A DNA stretch of 64,000 nt from Virgibacillus_N oceani_A (GTDB lineage Bacteria > Bacillota > Bacilli > Bacillales > Amphibacillaceae), in NCBI GenBank assembly GCA_041521345.1, contig JBGOHB010000015.1; one strand, given 5' to 3'. Positions 18,209 through 27,849 of the stretch are shown in pieces. The notes under the pieces were generated by a model. The model searched no databases. It saw only the letters and a program-made list of their open reading frames with translations, and was not told the DNA's origin. The translations under genes were made by a program, and so were the position numbers. The stretch's first letter is position 1. Every line of letters begins with the position of its first letter.

Positions 18209-18543
18209 CCGAGCGAATTCTCAATCACCAAATACTCGGAAAGCTGGATGAAAGTAATCATGTTACTTTTACTTTTAATGGGGAGGAATACACAGGGTTA
18301 GCGAATGAGTCACTTTCCGCTGCGCTCCTGGCTAATGGTGTTAGGACACTGCGACATCATGAAGAAAGCGGCGCTCCAAGAGGGATATATTGTAATATCG
18401 GCCATTGTTATGAATGCAGGGTCACCATTGGTGGCAAACAAGGAGAGCGAGCATGTCTAACCCCGTTAAAAGATGGAATGAATGTTGAAAGCGGCGGTCC
18501 GCTACTCACCTCTGTAAAGGATTGGAGGCCTGGCCATGAATAA
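18205..18543 (+). CDS. [2Fe-2S] ferredoxin-like subunit (HcnA/SoxX type), D-hydroxyproline dehydrogenase gamma
   Basis: 112 aa. A plant-type ferredoxin fold is indicated by EYTGLANESLSAALLANGVRT and the cluster cysteines in GIYCNIGHCYECRVTIGG plus RACLTPLKDG. Homologous small subunits accompany the two FAD subunits in HcnABC, sarcosine and D-hydroxyproline dehydrogenases. TTG start, preceded at good distance by a very strong GGAGGTGGAG. It overlaps genes on both sides, so the three-gene set is tightly coupled. Confidence 0.85.
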   Translation: MTERILNHQILGKLDESNHVTFTFNGEEYTGLANESLSAALLANGVRTLRHHEESGAPRGIYCNIGHCYECRVTIGGKQGERACLTPLKDGMNVESGGPLLTSVKDWRPGHE

Positions 18544-19774
18544 TGTCATAATTATTGGTGCCGGCCCAGCCGGTTTAACAGCTGCGGTTACTTGTGCAGA
18601 GAAAGGATTGGAGGCCGTTGTAATTGATGAGTATATGATTGCAGGCGGGAGATTACTCGGACAACTTTATGAACAACCAGATGGCACTTGGTGGAACGGA
18701 ATTAAAGAGTCATCCAAGCTATATAACCTTGCTGTTGAGCTCGGTGTTAAATTCCACCTTAACACTTCCGTCAACAATATTGAAAAGGAAGGAGATTCCT
18801 GGCTTGTCTATACAGAAAAGAAAACATTGCGAGCAGCAAAATTACTGTTGGCAACAGGAGCAGCAGAGTCCCCTGTCCCCGTTCCCGGTTGGACATTGCC
18901 TGGAGTTATGTCTGTAGGTGCTGCACAGGTGATGACCAATGTTCACAGGGTAAAGCCTGGGGATCACGGGGTAATTATAGGGGTTAATGTCCTATCGGCA
19001 GCCATTGCTATGGAACTTAAGCTTGCTGGTGTTGACGTAGCTGCCTTAACATTACCAAGGACTAGTAAGGTAACAGAAGAAAGCGCACATCCAAAAAAAG
19101 TAATGGATTCCCTGCTTCACGTTTCCCACATGGCACCTTCAAAACTTGTAAAATTAGGTAGCAAATTTATGAAAATTGATTTTATGAAAAAATTAGGTGT
19201 AACCTTTTATCCGAAAAGTGGTGTAAAAATGTGGGATATCTCCTTCCAGCTAAGGAAAGCTGTAATCGAAATATACGGGGATACAGAAGTCGAAGGTGTA
19301 ACTATAGCAACCATTGACACAAAAGGAGAGGCTGTACCTGGTACAGAAGAAAATATAGACGCCGATTTTGTCTGCATTGCTGGAGGACTTTATCCATTGG
19401 CAGAACTAGCAGCAGTTGCAGGTTGTCCCTTTTATCTCATTGAGGAATTGGGGGGATATGTCCCATTACATAATGAGCGTATGGAAACCAGCTTAAAAGG
19501 TTTGTATGTTGCTGGTAATATTACAGGCATTGAAGGGGCAAAGGTTGCTATAGCACAGGGGCATACTGCTGGCTTAACCATTGCCGGTAATTCCGGAATT
19601 CCCGGGTTAGAGTCAGAAATTCAGGAATCTATACAATCTATTGAAGAAACTAGGGATCATGCTTACATTCAATTTCACTCTGAAGTGAAGAAGGGGAAAG
19701 AAGTTTTGCGCAGGAAGTGGGAGGCATCCCTAAAGGAACAAACATGTAAACCAAAGGGGAGGAGATTTTCATGA
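18536..19774 (+). CDS. NAD(P)/FAD-dependent oxidoreductase (HcnB type), D-hydroxyproline dehydrogenase alpha
   Basis: 412 aa flavoprotein. The FAD motif VIIIGAGPAGLTAAVTCAEKG opens the protein, a second nucleotide-binding segment is GDHGVIIGVNVLSAAIAMEL, and the C-terminal FAD motif is GLYVAGNITGIEGAKVAIAQG. It is the second FAD subunit of a heteromeric dye-linked D-amino-acid dehydrogenase, working with the [2Fe-2S] subunits upstream and the DAO-type subunit at 14763-15944. It overlaps the previous gene by 8 bases and the broken prolyl oligopeptidase by 4. Confidence 0.87.
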   Translation: MNNVIIIGAGPAGLTAAVTCAEKGLEAVVIDEYMIAGGRLLGQLYEQPDGTWWNGIKESSKLYNLAVELGVKFHLNTSVNNIEKEGDSWLVYTEKKTLRAAKLLLATGAAESPVPVPGWTLPGVMSVGAAQVMTNVHRVKPGDHGVIIGVNVLSAAIAMELKLAGVDVAALTLPRTSKVTEESAHPKKVMDSLLHVSHMAPSKLVKLGSKFMKIDFMKKLGVTFYPKSGVKMWDISFQLRKAVIEIYGDTEVEGVTIATIDTKGEAVPGTEENIDADFVCIAGGLYPLAELAAVAGCPFYLIEELGGYVPLHNERMETSLKGLYVAGNITGIEGAKVAIAQGHTAGLTIAGNSGIPGLESEIQESIQSIEETRDHAYIQFHSEVKKGKEVLRRKWEASLKEQTCKPKGRRFS

Positions 19775-20575
19775 CCATTATAACCAGAAAAGATAATATA
19801 GTTGAGGACTATCATGGTGTAAAAGTAGCTGACCCATACCGATGTCTGGAAGACGCTAATTCTACAGAAGTAAAAATATGGACAGATGAACAAAACAAGC
19901 AAACACAGCAACATTTGATAGACTTTCCGCAAAGTGAAACGATTAAGGAAAACATCACAAACTTAATGAGTTATACAAAGTATTCCCTGCCCAAAAAAAA
20001 AGGGTGGATCTTATTATTTTCATAAGAATAACGGTCTGCAAAATCAAGCTGTCTTTTACCGCTCCATATCACTGGAATTGGAAAATCCGGAAATCATCAT
20101 TGATCCGAATAAAATTAAGTGATGTGAGGGTAAGGCAGCTCTAACGATTAGCCCTGATGGAAAAAGATAGCATGTGCAATCTCATATAACGGCAGTTATT
20201 GGCAGGAAGTGAAGGTCAAAAAGTGGAAACAGGTAAAGACTATCTAGAAATTCTAAAATAGTGTAAGTTTACGAATATAGCATGGACAGAAGACAACAAT
20301 GGTTCTTTCTATAGCCGTTTTCCTACCCAAATACAATTCCACCAGAAGAAGCAAGTTATTATAACCGGGTATATTGGCATACGATTGCAACTTCCCAGGA
20401 TGAGGATCAGCTGATTTGTGAGGATAATGAAAACTAATAATTCTCCTTTATGGCAGAGGTCTCCAATGATAATCAATATATATCTTGAAAGTATATCGGA
20501 ACAGAACCAAAAAGCAAAATCTATTACCGGAAATTAGATAGTACAGATTCTTTTACCATTTGGTAGTGTTTTTAG
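19771..20575 (+). pseudogene. Prolyl oligopeptidase (S9A) remnant
   Basis: The first 84 codons read like the start of a prolyl oligopeptidase (ITRKDNIVEDYHGVKVADPYRCLEDAN). After a frameshift in an A-run near 19993 the similarity continues in other frames: YFHKNNGLQNQAVFYR, ALTISPDGK, FPTQIPPEEASYYNRVYWHT and YYRKLDSTDSF. Several stops intervene. Only the beta-propeller part is recognisable; the catalytic alpha/beta-hydrolase half is gone. The start overlaps the last dehydrogenase gene (ATGA), so it was once the final gene of the sigma-54 operon. A cytoplasmic proline-peptide hydrolase would fit that pathway. Confidence 0.75.
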
Positions 20576-21175
20576 CAACTACATGATACCAAAAGTCGAG
20601 GTGTTTTCATTTGTCTAACGGTGGTATTGTCAAGGGATAATTTGGACCTGGATTCATGTTACATCAACTTTGAATTTAAGACTTTCAAGTGAGTAAGTTG
20701 AGTTTATAACATTGCAAATAAGAGTACGGGGTTATAGTTTTTAAAAATTAAGGTAGGGCTTTGCAACCCACCCGATAAAAATCACATGAATTTTTCAGTG
20801 GGCAACCGTGTACCTTGATATCTATATGCTTTCTGTAAAACAGACACATTAACAATACCCCTTTTACAAAATAAATCACTGAGAGAGCCAACACTCCTGT
20901 AGATGACACAACAGAAACCACCTTAACCATAACAAGCTTAATACGTAAAAACCTTGCACATTGTTTTTGATAGGATCTAATTTTATACTGAACAAATTTG
21001 ATTGAGAAATCAAACATCTGCTAAACGGTCTGGTTTTGGCGCTTGTGAGCTGTTTCTTGGAGCTTTGTGAAACATTCTTTCGTTTGTATGCGGTTGTTCA
21101 GCAAGCCCTACGTAGAAACTGACTTAAGAAGGTATAGAACTCATCTTGATATTGTACTCACCCATTAAAAATCAT
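20576..21175. other. Gene-free stretch after the peptidase remnant
   Basis: No supported gene. An 89-codon minus-strand frame (20748-21017) has no recognisable family, no good ribosome binding site and biased hydrophobic content; I regard it as chance or decayed coding DNA. Confidence 0.5.
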
Positions 21176-21213
21176 CCCTCACGGACTATCGTTTATACAA
21201 TAGTTCGCAAGGG
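21176..21213 (-). terminator. Hairpin downstream of the S15 peptidase gene
   Basis: On the minus strand a stem of about 16 bp (CCCTTGCGAACTATTG with CGATAGTCCGTGAGGG) includes several G-U pairs and is followed by an ATTTTT stretch. It lies about 35 bases beyond the peptidase stop. Confidence 0.6.
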
Positions 21214-21247
21214 TATAACTCTGAGTATAAGAGATATTCTTAAAAAT

Positions 21248-23953
21248 TCATTCCCATTTTTCTATCAACTCATCAGTTTGATAACTGAGTAAATTAAACA
21301 CATCTTCATCTATTAAATCGTTATCTAACTGATGATTTAATAGGTCCATAAATCCTCCCATATGTTGGACCACTTTTTCCGCTGCATTTTGACTTTCATA
21401 ATGGCTTACAGCAGTCAAATGTAGCCGAAGGGAATACGGCGCGTTATCATTTTCAAACAGTCCCTGTTCTTCAAAAAGCTCGACCGATTGAAATATATTG
21501 TTTGCACTTATGGATAAATCTGTAGAGAATGCTTTTTCCAAAGCTTCATAACCACCCACCACAGGTAATTGTACTGAACTCGATCCTAACTGGATGTCAA
21601 TGTCATTATTGGTAGTTGGGTGATTATCATTGTGCAGGTGGGTATCTGGACCTGTGATGACAATTCCAATACGATGCCCTTTCTTAAATACATAATCATG
21701 GGGGTGCATATCCCAGTCAATTTGATAATTCTCTTCTGTATGGCCCTGTTCATTGAGATGAAATTCAGTATTTACGTAACCTCGAGTGACAACCTCAAAA
21801 TCAGATGTGTGTGTTCGTAACCCAACATCGAAGTAGCAGCCTGTATCTTCCTCAGTACCCTCACCCAAACAGGTCTCTGTTTCTAAGGTTTCCAGACCAC
21901 CGCCCACGGCATGGTTGATACGTTCATCATTCCCGTAGTCAACGAGAAATGCACTGAGCGTTGCATTCTCACCCTCAAGATTGGCCTCAACACTCACCGT
22001 GGTCCCTCCACTGATGTGTACTGGTTCGGATAATTCAGGGCTAAGGAACACTTGGCGATCATCATGCTCCGAATATGGATCCTTCGCAAATGTGTTAATA
22101 TTTTGTCGTATCTCTTTAAAGGTGACGGAATCTTCACTAACATAACGTGGATCCGTCCATAAAGTTCCTTGTCGTGGATCATCTTCAGCTTCGGCATTGC
22201 CTAACCATAAATGAGTAGAACTACTGCCATTAGACCAATTGTTGTAGGTGGTCCATTCATTCGGATCATGCTCAACATCAACCTTAGGTTCATCGATAAC
22301 ACCATTATCAATATCATGTAGCCAGTAGTCGAACCAGTGATGGATAGTGTTCATCCATTCATCCCTTCGGAAATCGAATGGTTTTTCATGAGCCACTTGT
22401 GATAACCACATCTTTCTTGGCACGTCATGTTCTTCAAGAGCGTCCCACATGTGTCCATAGTTAGCCGGCGGCACGTTATAATCATTTTTTCCATGTACAA
22501 TAAAAACACTTGCTTCAAATTTATCAACGTTATTGAGGAAATTACGTTCTTGCCAAAAATCCGTATTTGGATCAGGATTTTCCTCGTTCTCTGCTAAATA
22601 CTCTCTTGTCTCGGTGCAATAATTCTCCATGGAAGGATTGTCGTTATGGCTATCATGCCATAGTGTAGTTGAACCGCCATAACGTGCTCCGTTCGTCCAG
22701 AAATCTGAATGCCAATGGCTTAAGGCAACCAACGGTACAATGGCTTCTAGACCTTCAGGAGCTTGTTCAGCCACCCCGTAAGGTATTGTTCCATCCCAAG
22801 ACTTTCCAACCAAGGCGGATTTACCGTTAGACCAATCTGCTGTTACTTCCATTCCTGACGTCCCATCGACAGCGTTTCCTTCACCTGCGAGCCATTCGAT
22901 AACAGCAGCAGTCCCTTCAACCTCCGCTGGACCGCCAACATCTATGCACCCAGTTGATGCACGACTACCTGGTAGGTCCACCAGTGCAACCGCATAACCT
23001 CGTGGGACAAAATAATTATCATAGTACAGTGGAAAAAAGTTGATTGGATCGACAAGCTCTCGTAATGTTGTGTCAAAGTCACCTTCATCTATTTTCTCAC
23101 GTAAATCCAATCCGTCTGATTGTGTGATTCCCAGTGCCGGGATTGGTGCATCACTTTCTAGAGGATCATTAAATGAACCTTCTTCGTTGTCGTAAATAAC
23201 CGCGCCTATTGCACCGGCATTAGACACATTAAAGACCTGGTCATCAATGTTATTGTTTGCCTCTATAAGAGCTATCGACTCCTCAGTATTTGAAGGGCAA
23301 TCATTCGGAGATTCTGCTAAACCACAATCCACAAATAAACCATTTTGACCTGTGACTGGTTTGGACTCCGTTAGCAAATCAGCTGAGTAATTTTTTTCCC
23401 CGATAACTATATGAGGAGTCGCATTTGCATCAGGCTTTAACTCCCCTTCACGACCACGGCCTGGCCCGTCAAAATATGGGCTGGGTATTACGATAGTTGG
23501 TACCTGAAGATCTTTATCTGAGGAAGCAGGACGAATAATATCTGCAGTTATTATATCATTTTCTTCACCATCATGGCTGCTCTGTAGGGACTCAACCTGA
23601 ACCACTTCTCTGATGGAATTTTCATAAGAGAACACGGGTTGGGTGTTATAATCTTCAATGACAATCTCATCGGGTTCAACTTCTTGAGTGATTCCGTATT
23701 CAAAGTACTCTCCATCACTAATATAAGGCAAGGTAGGCCCTCCTGGAGCCAACGCAATACCCAGCGACATCGTCACAGGGATATCTGTTCCGTGAAACAT
23801 TGAATCACCAGGTGCCATGTTCTCCACATTGATAATTCCTGTCGGTTCTGCTTTTAAATCTAAAGTACCTGCGGCAAACGTTCCCCCGCCGATTAATGCG
23901 ATCCCGAGCACCGCCGTCATCACTCCCATGCTTAATTTTTTTTTGATCCCCAT
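21248..23953 (-). CDS. Exported Xaa-Pro dipeptidyl-peptidase (S15) with CalY/TasA-like N-terminus and FIMAH C-terminus
   Basis: 901 aa. Residues 1-52 (signal peptide, then AAGTLDLKAEPTGIINVENM and APGDSM) look like camelysin/TasA-type proteins, apparently with a short internal deletion, joined to a peptidase. A protease-associated insert lies near 235-290. The S15 catalytic serine is S385 in LVGKSWDGT, with D491 in VHGKNDYNV and H522 in SQVAHEKP. A C-terminal X-PDAP beta domain and a FIMAH-type helical module (about 815-901, LRLHLTAVSHYE) follow. It should release X-Pro dipeptides outside the cell, fitting the hydroxyproline locus nearby. ATG at 23953 follows AGGAGG. FIMAH is shared with the 30311-33934 protein. 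Confidence 0.87.
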   Translation of the reverse strand: MGIKKKLSMGVMTAVLGIALIGGGTFAAGTLDLKAEPTGIINVENMAPGDSMFHGTDIPVTMSLGIALAPGGPTLPYISDGEYFEYGITQEVEPDEIVIEDYNTQPVFSYENSIREVVQVESLQSSHDGEENDIITADIIRPASSDKDLQVPTIVIPSPYFDGPGRGREGELKPDANATPHIVIGEKNYSADLLTESKPVTGQNGLFVDCGLAESPNDCPSNTEESIALIEANNNIDDQVFNVSNAGAIGAVIYDNEEGSFNDPLESDAPIPALGITQSDGLDLREKIDEGDFDTTLRELVDPINFFPLYYDNYFVPRGYAVALVDLPGSRASTGCIDVGGPAEVEGTAAVIEWLAGEGNAVDGTSGMEVTADWSNGKSALVGKSWDGTIPYGVAEQAPEGLEAIVPLVALSHWHSDFWTNGARYGGSTTLWHDSHNDNPSMENYCTETREYLAENEENPDPNTDFWQERNFLNNVDKFEASVFIVHGKNDYNVPPANYGHMWDALEEHDVPRKMWLSQVAHEKPFDFRRDEWMNTIHHWFDYWLHDIDNGVIDEPKVDVEHDPNEWTTYNNWSNGSSSTHLWLGNAEAEDDPRQGTLWTDPRYVSEDSVTFKEIRQNINTFAKDPYSEHDDRQVFLSPELSEPVHISGGTTVSVEANLEGENATLSAFLVDYGNDERINHAVGGGLETLETETCLGEGTEEDTGCYFDVGLRTHTSDFEVVTRGYVNTEFHLNEQGHTEENYQIDWDMHPHDYVFKKGHRIGIVITGPDTHLHNDNHPTTNNDIDIQLGSSSVQLPVVGGYEALEKAFSTDLSISANNIFQSVELFEEQGLFENDNAPYSLRLHLTAVSHYESQNAAEKVVQHMGGFMDLLNHQLDNDLIDEDVFNLLSYQTDELIEKWE

Positions 23954-24049
23954 TCTTACTCCTCCTTGTATTTGTTATATGTGTAAACGCATCATCAGGG
24001 TCGTTCAACCTGATAAGACGATAACACTGATTCTTGCTGACTATCTGGC

Positions 24050-24770
24050 TCCTTTTCATTCGGTATTTCAATTTGTTTCAATAATGCCTGCCACATAACA
24101 TGCTACATATTTGAAAAAAGGGAGAATAAATACTGTACCCTGCATTAGGTCGTTAAGATGTTCCACCTCATCTTTGTCAAATTGTCTTACAAAGAATTGG
24201 AATTCTTCCTCCCAGTTGTATTTTTTTACAACCTTGTGATACTCGTATTGGTTTACTGAATAAGAACTGTATAAACTCAACCAACGGCGTAAATAGACGG
24301 TTTTTTAAGCTTTCGTTTCAACTCCAGTAATGGACCTTCCTGATTGAATTTCAACTGTAATAACACTTGTAAGCGTATGTACTCAATGCAATCCAAATTC
24401 TTGTGTACACCCAGCTCATTCATTTGTGTTCTATCTGCATATTTAGCAGGCAGTACAACGGTCTGAAGTGGAAATGTTTAATCCTTTATCACGACAACTC
24501 TTAATCGTAACCGTATACCAGATTTTATTTTGCGGAAAGTTCCCCAGGGTTATTGGCATAAACAATCGTGTCCATATCTATCGTTTTTCGGATATCTTTC
24601 TTGTCCATGAGATGTTTTGATAAAGATTTTAAACTTTCTGCATCATTTAATTGCAATAATAAATAGCTGAAGGATTATGTATGCTGACAGCTTTTTGTTT
24701 GATACCTTAATCACTTTCAGGAATTTCTCTTTATCTAGTATTTTTTTACAGTTCATTTATTGTGAAATTT
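24050..24770 (-). pseudogene. Degenerate minus-strand coding region, unrecognised
   Basis: Broken minus-strand frames carry protein-like sequence, for example SLSKHLMDKKDIRKTIDMD, then after a frame change LGVHKNLDCIEYIRLQVLL, and then a 70-codon frame at 24068-24280 (YNWEEEFQFFVRQFDKDEVE). Frameshifts and stops separate them, so this looks like a decayed gene. I do not recognise the family. Confidence 0.4.
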
Positions 24771-24936
24771 ATATTTCACTTGTCCATGTGGTATCTCCTT
24801 ATAATTTGGGATTTGGACAGAATTACTATCCTAATTAGAAGGAGCTTGACAAACCTAAATTTGTTTATGCAACATCATCAATGAATGAAAAATATAATAA
24901 AATTTTATAGAGAATTTTAAAATAACAATTTGTAAT

Positions 24937-24974
24937 AATGAAGGATAATAGATATCACACTATTATCCTTCATT
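24937..24974 (-). terminator. Terminator of the oligopeptide-binding protein gene
   Basis: Perfect 15-bp inverted repeat (AATGAAGGATAATAG / CTATTATCCTTCATT) with an 8-base loop, just past the stop codon. The downstream T-run is weak. Confidence 0.65.
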
Positions 24975-24982
24975 TTCCATTT

Positions 24983-26623
24983 TTAATTACCTATCTCTAC
25001 TTCCTCCAACGGATCACTCGTAGATGGATGAGGTACAAAATTCTTAACAGAACTTTTTGCTGCTACAAGTGGTGTAGAGTGTACTATGTTTACTGCCGGT
25101 GCATCTTCATGAAGTATAACTTGGGCTTTCTTGTACAATTCAGCACGTTCCTCTTGATCAATTGTTTCTACTGCTTGATCCAATAATTCATCGACTTCTT
25201 CGTTTTTATAGAAAGTACGATTTTCACCACCAATGGCATCTCCGTGCAACAAGCTGTTAAAGAAATAGTCTGGGTCCCCATTTGAACCTGACCAGCCAAG
25301 TAGGTATAGTTCTTGCTCTCCATTAGATGTTTTTTCTAAATATGGAGCCCACTCTTCGCGGACAATATTCGTGGTAATTCCAACTTCTCCCAAGTTATTT
25401 TGAACAATTTCAGCAACTCTTTCAGGATCTGGCATATATGGTCTGGATACAGGCATTACCCAAAGGTCAAGCTCTAATCCATCTTCATAACCTGCATCCG
25501 CAAGTAATTCTTTTGCTTTTTCCGTGTTATACTCGTAGCCTTCAATATCATCATTATGTCCTAAATAGTTAGGCGGTATTAAGTTCACAGCTGGCGTAGC
25601 ATAACCAGCATATAACGCGTCTACAATAGATTGAGTGTCAATAGCATGAGTAATTGCCTGACGTACTAATTTGTCATCTAAAGATGGTTTTTCAACATTA
25701 AAACCTAAGAATCCAATATTGTTCTCGTTACGAGCATATAACTCTAAATCATCATCAGATTCAATACCTTCTGCTTCATCAGGGTTGACATCATCAATAA
25801 TATCGACTTCACCAGATCTAAGTGCAATTACACGAGCTCCATTATCTGGAATTACTTGGTATATAACCCTATCTAATTTAGGCAACCCTTCCATACGGTA
25901 GTCTTCATTTTTTTCTAAAATAATTTGTGAATCTTTTTCCCAGCTGACAAATTTAAATGGCCCCGTACCCACTGGGTTTTCACCAATATCAGGCCCATAT
26001 TCATCTAAAGCTGCCGGCGATGTAATGGCGAAATAGTGCATTGCGAGATTCTGTAAAAATGAACCAAGTGGTCTATTTAAAACAAATTCAATTTCGTGAT
26101 CACTTATTACATTTATCTCATCTATAACATGACCTTCACCACCTTTAACGCCACCAAACATGGTTTCATACAACGGATAAATATATCCATCGTCTAGGAA
26201 AGCATATTCATGTTCCCGGTCTGACCAACGTTCAAAGTTTATTTTTACTGCTTCTGCATTGAAGTCAGTACCATCATGGAATTTGACATCTTCCTCCAAA
26301 TAGAATGTATACTCCAACCCATCTTCTGATACTTCCCAATCATGAGCCAATCCAGGAACTATTTCGAATGAATCTCTTTCATAATTCAGCAGGCTCTCAA
26401 AAATGTTCTTTGTTACACGTGATGATTCCCCATCTGATACACTTGCAAAATCTAGACTAGTAGAATCACCACCACGTGCAAATACCAATATCTGCTCTTC
26501 ATCGTTGCTACCTTCATCTGATGAGCCTTCATCTGATGATTCCCCTCCATCTCCGTTACATGCTACAAGCACGAATGTAAGTGCAAGCATGAATACGAAT
26601 AAAAAAGATAATTTAAACTTCAT
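24983..26623 (-). CDS. Peptide ABC transporter substrate-binding lipoprotein (DppE/OppA family)
   Basis: 546 aa solute-binding protein family 5. A lipoprotein signal (KFKLSFLFVFMLALTFVLVAC, lipobox cysteine 22) is followed by an acidic Ser/Glu linker. Family motifs include LAHDWEVSEDGLEYTFYLEE, DVKFHDGTDFNAEAVKINFER and AYGYATPAVNLIPPN-like sequence. It should capture di- or oligopeptides at the membrane surface. GGGGG lies upstream of the ATG at 26623. No intact permease or ATPase gene is adjacent, only a decayed ATPase remnant upstream. It must therefore use components encoded elsewhere or be an orphan. Confidence 0.9.
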   Translation of the reverse strand: MKFKLSFLFVFMLALTFVLVACNGDGGESSDEGSSDEGSNDEEQILVFARGGDSTSLDFASVSDGESSRVTKNIFESLLNYERDSFEIVPGLAHDWEVSEDGLEYTFYLEEDVKFHDGTDFNAEAVKINFERWSDREHEYAFLDDGYIYPLYETMFGGVKGGEGHVIDEINVISDHEIEFVLNRPLGSFLQNLAMHYFAITSPAALDEYGPDIGENPVGTGPFKFVSWEKDSQIILEKNEDYRMEGLPKLDRVIYQVIPDNGARVIALRSGEVDIIDDVNPDEAEGIESDDDLELYARNENNIGFLGFNVEKPSLDDKLVRQAITHAIDTQSIVDALYAGYATPAVNLIPPNYLGHNDDIEGYEYNTEKAKELLADAGYEDGLELDLWVMPVSRPYMPDPERVAEIVQNNLGEVGITTNIVREEWAPYLEKTSNGEQELYLLGWSGSNGDPDYFFNSLLHGDAIGGENRTFYKNEEVDELLDQAVETIDQEERAELYKKAQVILHEDAPAVNIVHSTPLVAAKSSVKNFVPHPSTSDPLEEVEIGN

Positions 26624-26739
26624 TTTCTTACCCCCTAATATAATCTTTTTTTATGATTAACATGTTGTTACATTCACCCTTATTCATAGAGATAACATGC
26701 AACATAATGATTCTCATCAACTTCTTTAAACTATGGTCT

Positions 26740-27125
26740 TACTTGTTTAAAAATAACCATCGCGCGTGGACATCTTGTATGAAATGGGCAACCTTTAGGT
26801 GGATTGGATGGGCTTGGGACATCCGCTTTTAAAATAACCCTATCTATTATTTGTTCAGAGCCGGGCGTAGGTACAGCAGATAAAAGTGCTTGAGTATATA
26901 TGGATGTCTTCGGTTGTCATAAATCTTATCCTTCTCGGTTAATTCAACAATTTGACCTGGCGGACTTGGTACTAGCCGCATGATGGTTAAAGAAGTTACA
27001 TTCTTTCCAGATCCAGTTTCTCCTACTATTCCTACGATTTCATCTTTATGTATTTTTAAACTAACGCCGTCTACAGAAGGTATTTCTCCACTACCTGAAA
27101 AAATGTGTATGCCGATCCTTTAATT
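26740..27125 (-). pseudogene. Opp/Dpp ABC ATPase remnant (OppD start joined to OppF end)
   Basis: The minus strand reads SGEIPSVDGVSLKIHKDEI then VGIVGETGSGKNVTSLTIM, the N-terminal Walker A part of an oligopeptide ABC ATPase. After a break it continues as LLSAVPTPGSEQIIDRVILK and PSNPPKGCPFHTRCPRAM, the C-terminal domain of such ATPases. Everything between, including Walker B and the signature, is missing and a frameshift lies in between. This suggests one internal deletion spanning two adjacent ATPase genes. It lies upstream of the binding-protein gene, so the transporter operon has largely been lost. Confidence 0.72.
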
Positions 27126-27434
27126 CCAATACAACCTCTGACACTCTTCATCACTCCTTTGATGTAAAGCCATTAAATATATTTGCAATTCCTTGGAAAC
27201 TTTTTACACTCATTTTGCATTTATTACACTACTCATCGATAAAATCTGTATCTTCGACCTAAGAATAAGACTTATGTATACAAAATTGGAACTCTTATTC
27301 TTTTAAATGCAAGTTCTATGCCATTTATATTTACAACCTATTATTAGTTATTTTACAGTTTAGTGGTTGTCAAAATTATTTGATATTTATAATAGAGTGT
27401 ATAAATTTTTATACATTTTAGATTTTTTAGTACT
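27126..27434. other. A/T-rich spacer without recognised genes
   Basis: Nothing supported is visible on either strand; frames are short and no hairpin stands out. Confidence 0.5.
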
Positions 27435-27835
27435 TTATTTATTTAGAAAGTACTACAAATTAACCTTTCTTCCCATGTGACCTCTTTTGATTCAGCAATG
27501 ACCTTATCTGCATTTATAATTGAACCAGAAGGAACCTCTTGTATGTTTGTCTAAATGAACCAACAGCGTTGTGATGCAATACCTTCTATAAATTAGTAGA
27601 ATAAACAGGTTCTCAAGCATTTGTGGCTGTCTCAAGAATGTCTGATTGTTCTACTACTTTATTTGCGTTTACCACAACTTCTGCTGCTATTCCAAGATTT
27701 TCTTCAAAATAAATAGCAAAATCCTCTGCTTTATCTTGATTCCGGTTATAAGGGATTACTTTATCAATTCCCCTCACTGTACAAATAGATTGACACCAGT
27801 TTACCTGAAACAGAAGGCATAAATTTAAATAGCTT
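27435..27835 (-). pseudogene. Ornithine cyclodeaminase-family remnant
   Basis: Minus-strand pieces match the NAD-binding half of ornithine cyclodeaminase/mu-crystallin proteins: VIPYNRNQDKAEDFAIYF then ENLGIAAEVVVNANKVVEQS and DILETATNA. Further on, out of frame, are VGSFRQT and EVPSGSINADKVIAESKEV. Stops and frameshifts separate them and the N-terminal half is absent. It is fused in frame behind the racemase fragment at 27850-28504, apparently by a deletion. Family members include pyrroline-2-carboxylate reductases, which act after trans-3-hydroxyproline dehydratase. Confidence 0.65.
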
Positions 27836-27849
27836 TTTAAATCAGCCTG

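Noticed and set aside
24190..24770. Possible Rpn/YhgA-type putative transposase
   Set aside because: Fragments look protein-like but no family motif could be confirmed, so it is left unassigned.
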